This document shows, in pieces, positions 58,216 through 64,000 of a stretch of 64,000 bases of DNA. This DNA is from Gari tellinella (taxonomy: Eukaryota > Mollusca > Bivalvia > Cardiida > Psammobiidae), in contig OV277872.1 in assembly GCA_922989275.2 (NCBI GenBank), positions 29,218,119-29,282,118 of the forward strand, written 5' to 3'. Numbering within the stretch: position 1 is the first letter of the stretch; the number at the start of each line of letters is the position of its first letter. A model generated the notes under the pieces. The model searched no databases. It was not told the origin of the DNA and worked only from the letters and a program-made list of their open reading frames with translations. A program made the position numbers and the translations under genes.

Positions 58216-58339
58216 AAAATATACCTTAATACAAGTTTGGCTGTACTACTTATTTTAGTAAAAGTTTCTACGGAATCAGTATTGCTTTACAGATGTACAT
58301 GTAATAATACTTGGCACAACGAATAATCAAATAAATAAC

Positions 58340-58589
58340 TACAGTGGAGAATCTGTTATTCTTTCCCAATAAACGCGTTTACGCTAAAACTATTATTTGC
58401 AGTGCAAACAGTTTGGAGCCAGATCAGACGCCGGGTAACCCGGCGTCTGATCAGGCTCCAAACTGTTTGCCACCAAGATAAACATGAATTATCAGAATTG
58501 TCCAAAAGTTGTTCTTTTCTACGTTTTAGTGCTTTGCGTTTGCGTACGTTTGCGTTTAAACGGGAAAGAATAACAGATTCTCCACTGTA
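58340..58589 (+). mobile_element. MITE family A copy, young reference
   Basis: Ends TACAGTGGAGAATCTGTTAT and its exact mirror. Perfect core GGAGCCAGATCAGACGCCGG / mirror. Nearly identical to 24985-25234 and 62083-62332. Confidence 0.9.
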
Positions 58590-58599
58590 CTTGTGTCCA

Positions 58600-58900
58600 A
58601 ACGTCTGCACACAACTCCAGAATCTACACTAATCAGAAAAAACAGGTGCGATATATCACAGAAATAGCTTAATAAGAGTGTTATAAAAGAACCGACAGCG
58701 ATGTTACAGACATAGGGTATTCGTTGGAGGTATTTTATGCAAAGAAAAAATGGCTACTCAAATCTGAAGTTACGAATACAACTGGAAACGGAAATGATGC
58801 CATTTTTACTGCATTCTGCCCAACGTATCTTGACTAGCGATAGATTGACATATTAATAAAGCTTCTACGATGTGGGAATGACTAGTACTAGTAATGTATT
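58600..58900. other. Intergenic, nothing recognised
   Basis: No supported feature. Confidence 0.5.
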
Positions 58901-58903
58901 TTC

Positions 58904-59230
58904 TTAACCCATTACCCCCGTAATGACGTCTTATCACCTCCTTTAATTTATTAATCCAATGAAAAAATTAGTTCTACTTTACAGCTTGTGTCGGGTTTTA
59001 ACTGAGCCAGGTGACCACTTAAACTTAGTTGAAAGTAAAGCAGAATGCGCCTTAATGCTAATTCAGCTGTACTTTCAGCTTGCGTAAGCTACCGCATGCT
59101 AGGATATAGAAAATATTACTTTTGGTATGTATTCACGACTCACGGTATAAAATTATTTAAATGGAAATGAATCTTCATTGGATGAATAAATTAAAGGCAT
59201 AAAAAGGCGTCTTTATGGAGTCATGGGTTA
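58904..59230. mobile_element. MITE family C copy, extended
   Basis: TTAACCCATTACCCCCGTAA to CTTTATGGAGTCATGGGTTA. Core-2 hairpin 59020-59090 (CTTAAACTTAGTTGAAAGTA; AATGCGCCTTAATGCTAATT; TTTCAGCTTGCGTAAGC). The right arm repeats GAATAAATTAAAGGCA, inverse of the left. Confidence 0.7.
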
Positions 59231-59231
59231 C

Positions 59232-59840
59232 AGCAACAAAACAGAAACAATTCACAAAGATACATAAAAAACAATGCAACAAAAACAGAAAACATTTCAT
59301 CGCAAACATGCATGTACCTATTTAACAGACCCTCTTTAATGGGATAACTGAAGGCTTTAAAGAAACATTTCTTGATAGCAGTTTCATATCCGAGTTGATT
59401 TTTCTTATATTAAAACAATCATGATAGTAAGTGGGTAGGTACATTTTTATTTCTAAAAAGTCGTAACTAGACAATAATGCCAACCGCTTGCAATTACCTT
59501 TAAATTCATTTAGTTATTTCTTCTTTAACCATTAAAAATTAAAGGGTTGCTAATTTATTAACAATCGAACAAGCTATCGGCCTCTTCCGTAAAAACACCA
59601 CTTTCTTACGGAAACAACCGAATATCACCTCGATTAAGATATTAGCAACTTGCAAAAGCAAAACAAACCGGTAATTTTCTAAACAAGTGTAACATATCCT
59701 TTCTTGTGTCATACAAAAGTCCCAGGGTCATATTCAAAAATAGAAATCTAAGAAAAGAGAACTAATTTCAAACAAAAAGGAAAAGATTATCTGCTCTGAA
59801 GATCATTTAACTATATTTCAATGCCAGTGTCGCAATTTTA
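59232..59840. other. Intergenic, nothing recognised
   Basis: AT-rich. No reading frame over 60 codons. Confidence 0.5.
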
Positions 59841-59844
59841 ACAT

Positions 59845-59915
59845 TTGCAAACAGTTTAGAACATGAACAGACGCCAAGTAACACGGCATCTGATCAGTAG
59901 CCAAACGATTTTGCC
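59845..59915. repeat. Orphan core-1 hairpin
   Basis: TTTGCAAACAGTTTAGAACA, TGAACAGACGCCAAGTAACA, CGGCATCTGATCAGTAGCCA. Decayed. Confidence 0.5.
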
Positions 59916-60049
59916 AATTGTATAAATACTCCCTGTGAAAAAATTAAAATAAATAACTTGATATAAAGTTGCAAACGTCAACTGTTAAGCAGACGAACAT
60001 ATTTCTGTTAAAGAATTAACAATATCAATTTCAGCCCAGACCCGACCTT

Positions 60050-60251
60050 AATCACCCCTAGGACAATTGTTATTTACAAACAGTTTGTATCCTGATCAGA
60101 CACCGCGTTTACGCGGCGTCTGATCAGGATACAAACTGTTTGACTCTCATTTCAATACTCCTTCAAGCAAAGAACTAAAATTGAATTTGAAAAATACCAG
60201 CAGACGACAAACGTTTTAAAGGATATGACGTCATAGCAGCGAAGCGGTTAA
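60050..60251. mobile_element. MITE family G copy, paired stem change
   Basis: Hairpin TTTGTATCCTGATCAGACAC / GTCTGATCAGGATACAAAC, with GTATCC matched by GGATAC. Then AATACCAGCAGACGACAAAC and right end ATAGCAGCGAAGCGGTTAA. Confidence 0.72.
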
Positions 60252-60524
60252 TGACAGTTGAAGGCTTCACTATAGCTCGCTAAATGCACCCGTGCCAAGT
60301 GTCTATGAAGTCAAACAAAAACTGATATGTTATTAGTGAAGTAATTTGTGTCAGTCTATTGAACAGGTCAAGTTCTTCTGCACGTCTTCTTTAAATATAA
60401 TTTTGCAATTATACCGACTGCTTGAAATTCAAAATTATCGTCTACGTTTAAAATATCCTTTGACCGATAAGTTACTGATCCGCTCAATTATTTCACTGTC
60501 AATGGCGTGATCATTTTTATTTGC

Positions 60525-60595
60525 TAACAGTTTTGATCTAGATCAGACGCCGCATAACGCGGCGTCTGATCTGGATCCAAACAGTTGGCAACCAG
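60525..60595. repeat. Core-1 hairpin in a degenerate element
   Basis: AACAGTTTTGATCTAGATCA, GACGCCGCATAACGCGGCGT, CTGATCTGGATCCAAACAG. The upstream words TGCTTGAAATTC and TATCGTCTACG suggest a G or N copy. Confidence 0.6.
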
Positions 60596-60805
60596 CAGTA
60601 AAATGTTATTTGAAAGGTAAAAGGTAACCACTTCAGTAATTTCATAGTTAATTAGCTTAAGTAGGCATGTAGGCCAACTTTTTATCCAGCAACAATTCCA
60701 TTTTTTGGAAAAGCACATATCTGAAGGACAATATTCACAGCAACTTATATGTAGAACCAAAGTGATACGGAAAGATTGCTTTTGGGAAGCTTTCTACATT
60801 AGATT

Positions 60806-61014
60806 TACAGTAAAAACTCTCTATTACGACCACTAAATTGTGTTAACTATTAGGTGTTCACGACAGATGACTGCTTAAAGCAATGTGACAGTAAAACAGA
60901 AAGCTCTTTTAGGAGCTTTCTGTTTTACTGCCACATTACTTTAAGCTGTCACCTGTCTTTTAAACAATTAATTAGCCTTCGTTTTAGCGGTCATAACAAA
61001 GAGGCTTTGCTGCA
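60806..61014. mobile_element. MITE family D copy
   Basis: TACAGTAAAAACTCTCTATT then ACGACCACT; right end AGCGGTCATAACAAAGAGGC. Core-2 hairpin GCTTAAAGCAATGTGACAGT / mirror, AAAGCTCTTTTAGGAGCTTT centre, near perfect. Confidence 0.8.
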
Positions 61015-61820
61015 TAATCGGTTCCCTGTCTGTTTTTTTTGTTGTTGATGTTTTTGTATAACAAAGCGTCTTAATTGAAAGTCGCTCTCTATTATTGTAG
61101 GCTCGTATGCACAGTTTCTTTGCAAAAAGTTCAAATTGCCCCCCGAAAGAAAATTATTGTTTTGTAATAGGGCGAAACAGCCTTTTTTAAGGAAGGTCGT
61201 GACAATTTTAATGTAGAAATAATTACCCAAACAAAAACAGAACTTCCAAAAATACTCTGGCCCTAAGACATTTGTTCGAAATCGTACCTTTTGCTGCAAA
61301 GTCAAAACGAACTTAAAACCTCTTTAAAACTGGCTTACATTTTATAAGTAAAAGTCTAAAAAACTAAACCATGAGCTGCGTATAAGAGCATACATGTATG
61401 ACTCTTCTGCTCAGTTAACAACAAACACAATTTTCTGTACCTTGCTGAACAAAATATTGTATGTAGTTATTCGAATTACTTAGATGATTTGAAAGTTTGG
61501 AAACATACTCGCCAGTTTTTTCTCATGACATTGACTGGGTTGTATGCGAAACATGGCGTTTAAAATAGTTATCAAAGAATACATCTCAGCAACCTATGTA
61601 TTATATAAGTATATGTATGTTATATTAATGAACACAGAGTGCTAAACAGTTTGGATCCCGGTGAGATGCTGATATACATGTACTCTGAGTTGTACAAGGA
61701 TCAAACCTAGTTGCAAATGTTTTCTTTTAAGAACAGAAATATTTGCTAGAGATCGATAATGGAAAGCAAATTCAGTCATAAATGTTGCAGGCGAAATATA
61801 CTACTCAAAATTTGCTAAGC
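61015..61820. other. Mostly plain sequence
   Basis: A decayed core-1 trace lies at 61645-61712 (AACAGTTTGGATCCCGGTGA, GGATCAAACCTAG). No gene was seen. Confidence 0.5.
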
Positions 61821-61822
61821 AC

Positions 61823-62071
61823 CAGGGGCTTGATTTATGAAACGTCGTTCGACAATAATTGTTGTCGTAAGTCCGATTTTAACTTTCTCAATTATTATCT
61901 ATTTCACCATCTAATCCTGTCTTGTGACATCTCTTTAGAATCGTCTTTCAAGACGATTCCAAAAAGCTGTCACAAAATAGGATTAGATGAAGAAATCAGA
62001 AATTAGACGTATTTCAAAAAAATGACTTACGGCTGCTTTTGTCGTACAACGTTTCGTAAGACGGGTCCCTG
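61823..62071. mobile_element. Element L, complete
   Basis: Ends CAGGGGCTTGATTTATGAAA then CGTCGTTCG, mirrored by CGTACAACGTTTCGTAAGAC then GGGTCCCTG. Centre palindrome CATCTAATCCTGTCTTGTGA / mirror around CGTCTTTCAAGACG. hAT-like CAGGG ends. Reference for the split copy at 29508. Confidence 0.78.
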
Positions 62072-62082
62072 GAGTATACACC

Positions 62083-62332
62083 TACAGTGGAGAATCTGTT
62101 ATTCTTTCCCAATAAACGCGTTTACGCTAAAGCTATTATTTGCAGTGCAAACAGTTTGGAGCCAGATCAGACGCCGGGTAACCCGGCGTCTGATCAGGCT
62201 CCAAACTGTTTGCCACCAAGATAAACAAAAATTATCAGACTTGTCCAAAAGTTGTACTTTTCTATGTTTTAGAGCTTTGCGTTTGCGTACGTTTGCGTTT
62301 AAACGGGGAAGAATAACAGCTTCTCCACTGTA
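62083..62332 (+). mobile_element. MITE family A copy, young
   Basis: TACAGTGGAGAATCTGTTAT to AACAGCTTCTCCACTGTA with a perfect core. Flanks read TACACC on the left and ACACCTAC on the right. Confidence 0.89.
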
Positions 62333-62334
62333 CA

Positions 62335-62840
62335 CCTACATACATGTAAATACTAAGGCATTGACCCTGCCACTTTCTCGCCGCATAACTTCCACAATTT
62401 TTGTTCGTTTTTTCCATACTTGGAGATTAAGTTTTGCCGAGGGTTCATTTGATCAAAATGTGAAATGTCTGAGATTTCACCAAAACTTTCAAATCCATTG
62501 AATTCTACATTTTAATGTTCTTAGAGATGTTATTCGTTGGTTAAAAAAACAATGTTTCATCTTTCAATGTTCAATTGTAACCATTCCATTTATGATGACA
62601 TTGCGAAACACGTTCGTTAACTCTACATTTAGTATTTTATCTTTTTTACCAATGCCGCTTCATGGGACATGACATAATGTGTAAGTCACAAACGAACCTG
62701 TAGAAGGAACCTCTAGCTACAACTCCAGAAATTGAAATTGAACGCAACTGTGGAAAGTTATGAAGTGAGAAAATGATAGGATCGACACATTGGTTCCTAT
62801 GGAGGATATACCTTTGGTGCTTAGTAAACTTTGAGAAGTA
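62335..62840. other. Intergenic, nothing recognised
   Basis: No supported feature. Confidence 0.5.
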
Positions 62841-62842
62841 TA

Positions 62843-63091
62843 TACAGTTAAAACGTTATTCTTTTCCCCCAAAACGCGTTTATGCTAAATCTACTATTTC
62901 CTTTGCAAATAGTTTAGACCCAGATCCGACACCGTGTTACCCGGCGTCTGATCAGGCTCCTAACTGTTTGCCATTCAGATTAAAATCAACATTCAAAATT
63001 GTCAAAACGTTGTCATTTTTTACATTTTATTGCACTGCGTTTGCGTTTCGTTTGCGTTTAAACGGGAAAGAATAACGTCTTCTCCACTGTA
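62843..63091 (+). mobile_element. MITE family A copy
   Basis: Starts TACAGTTAAAACGTTATTCT; ends AACGTCTTCTCCACTGTA. Core GACCCAGATCCGACACCGTG / CCGGCGTCTGATCAGGCTCC, left arm diverged. Confidence 0.78.
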
Positions 63092-63150
63092 CTTGAAGCA
63101 GATGACAGTATGTCAGACGACTCTGACAAATTACCTGACATGTAAAGAGC

Positions 63151-63402
63151 TACAGTAGAGAATACTTCATTCTTTCCCAATAAACGCGTTACAGTCAAAA
63201 TTATTATTTCTTTTGCAAACAGTTTGAAGCCAGATCAGACGCCGGTTAGCCCGGCGTCTGATCAGGCTCCAAACTGATTGCCACTAAGATAAACAGGAAA
63301 AGTCAGAAGTGTCCAAATAGCTGTACTTTTCTACATTTTAGTGCTATGCGTTTGCGTTTCGTTTTCGTTTAAACGGGAAAGAATAACGTCTTCTCCACTG
63401 TA
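63151..63402 (+). mobile_element. MITE family A copy
   Basis: TACAGTAGAGAATACTTCAT to AACGTCTTCTCCACTGTA. Core GAAGCCAGATCAGACGCCGG / CCGGCGTCTGATCAGGCTCC. 59 bp from the previous A copy, same orientation. Confidence 0.84.
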
Positions 63403-63419
63403 TTGTGTTGAATATTCAG

Positions 63420-63612
63420 TAATACCGTCTGCTTAAATCGTCGTCTGCTGATATTTCACATTTGTTGACCTTATGCATTTTTAGTGAAAAAAAATCTATA
63501 TATTTGTCAAACAGTTTGGATTCTAATCATGCGTCGAGCTATTCGGTCTCTGATCAGGGTCCAAACTGTTTTTCAAAAATGCTAGGCAATTTGCGCTAAA
63601 CACTCCAAGGGA
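63420..63612. mobile_element. MITE of N/G type, partial
   Basis: CCGTCTGCTTAAATCGTCGT, hairpin GGATTCTAATCATGCGTCGA / TCGGTCTCTGATCAGGGTCC, then ATGCTAGGCAATTTGCGC. Confidence 0.5.
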
Positions 63613-63792
63613 TAAGCCGGTTTTCAGATTTGAATTAGGTCATTTTAATATTTGATAATCGTAACACACAAGTATAATGGATTAGTATGCCGGGTGCTTA
63701 AACTTATTAACGATCACTCGCCTAGACTCAAATCCGGATTAGCAGCTAACCGGATGAGAATTAACCATTAAACAGCCAAGGCCGACAACTCT

Positions 63793-63999
63793 GTCATTGT
63801 CTAACAGTTTGGACTCTGATCAGACGCCGCGTAACGCGGCGTCTGATCAGAGCCCAAATTGTTTGACACATATATCAATGTTTCGAAAGACAAAACCGCG
63901 TATAAATTTAATTTTTCATAATAGCTAAAAGCAGACGACAATATGGCAGAACATGTGATAGGCGGTTTGTGACGTCATAATGGCAGTCAAAGGGTTAAA
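63793..63999. mobile_element. MITE family G/E copy at window edge
   Basis: Perfect hairpin TTTGGACTCTGATCAGACGC / GCGTCTGATCAGAGCCCAAA, then AAGCAGACGACAATATGGCA, GTGACGTCATAATGGC and end AGTCAAAGGGTTAA. Confidence 0.75.
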
Positions 64000-64000
64000 C

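Noticed and set aside
1163..63075. Many 60-160 codon frames containing IRRRVTRRLIRLQTV or similar, on both strands
   Set aside because: They are translations of the core-1 hairpin in A, E and G elements; they occur on both strands of the same palindrome and end at element borders.

Overview
The window looks like non-coding genomic DNA from an animal, most probably a bivalve mollusc. The clues are AT-rich intergenic sequence, frequent ACATGTA words, no operon structure, a non-LTR retrotransposon with an L1-type ORF1, and a very dense population of short inverted-repeat elements. Dreissena is one possibility, but only from general familiarity with such repeats; the species cannot be fixed from the sequence. 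No host protein-coding gene could be supported. The many 60-100 codon reading frames are translations of repeats.

Layout. (1) 1-11.6 kb: a patchwork of miniature inverted-repeat elements (MITEs). (2) 11.58-16.97 kb: a foldback element (family J) split by a 5.2-kb hAT-like insertion, which contains a 3.8-kb foldback element (H) whose arms are short tandem repeats. (3) 17.14-17.74 kb: a 300-bp tandem duplication carrying two F elements. (4) 17.94-23.7 kb, minus strand: a nearly complete non-LTR retrotransposon (ORF1; then an ORF2 with AP-endonuclease and reverse transcriptase, split by one frame break at an A7 run). (5) 23.7-36.3 kb: more MITEs. (6) 36.4-44.64 kb: about 116 copies of a 71-bp tandem repeat. 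(7) 44.7-64 kb: MITEs again, many nested or abutting, separated by plain AT-rich DNA.

MITE families named here from their ends: A and B (TA-flanked, ends CAGTGGAGAA and CAGYGTTCCCTCTCTACAACG), D (TA-flanked, CAGTAAAACTCTC), C, E, F, G and N (TTAA-flanked, ends usually CCCTTT-like, piggyBac style), J and L (hAT-like CAGGG ends) and K (AATTCTAACACG ends). Two results stand out. First, one hairpin core (CAAACAGTTTGGATCC, GATCAGACGCCG, then the mirror image) sits in the middle of families with different ends and different target sites (A, B, E, G, N, in altered form F), and a second core (GCTTAAAGCAGG..GAAAGTAAAGCAGAA) is shared by C and D. Second, the 71-bp satellite unit is the terminal unit of MITE family B: B copies with 1, about 5 and about 116 units are all present in this window, giving a visible path from a MITE end to a satellite array.

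There is no gene network to describe. The only proteins encoded are those of the retrotransposon. The short elements would depend on transposases encoded elsewhere. All family assignments were made by eye; copy ends are good to a few bases where both ends are preserved and approximate otherwise.
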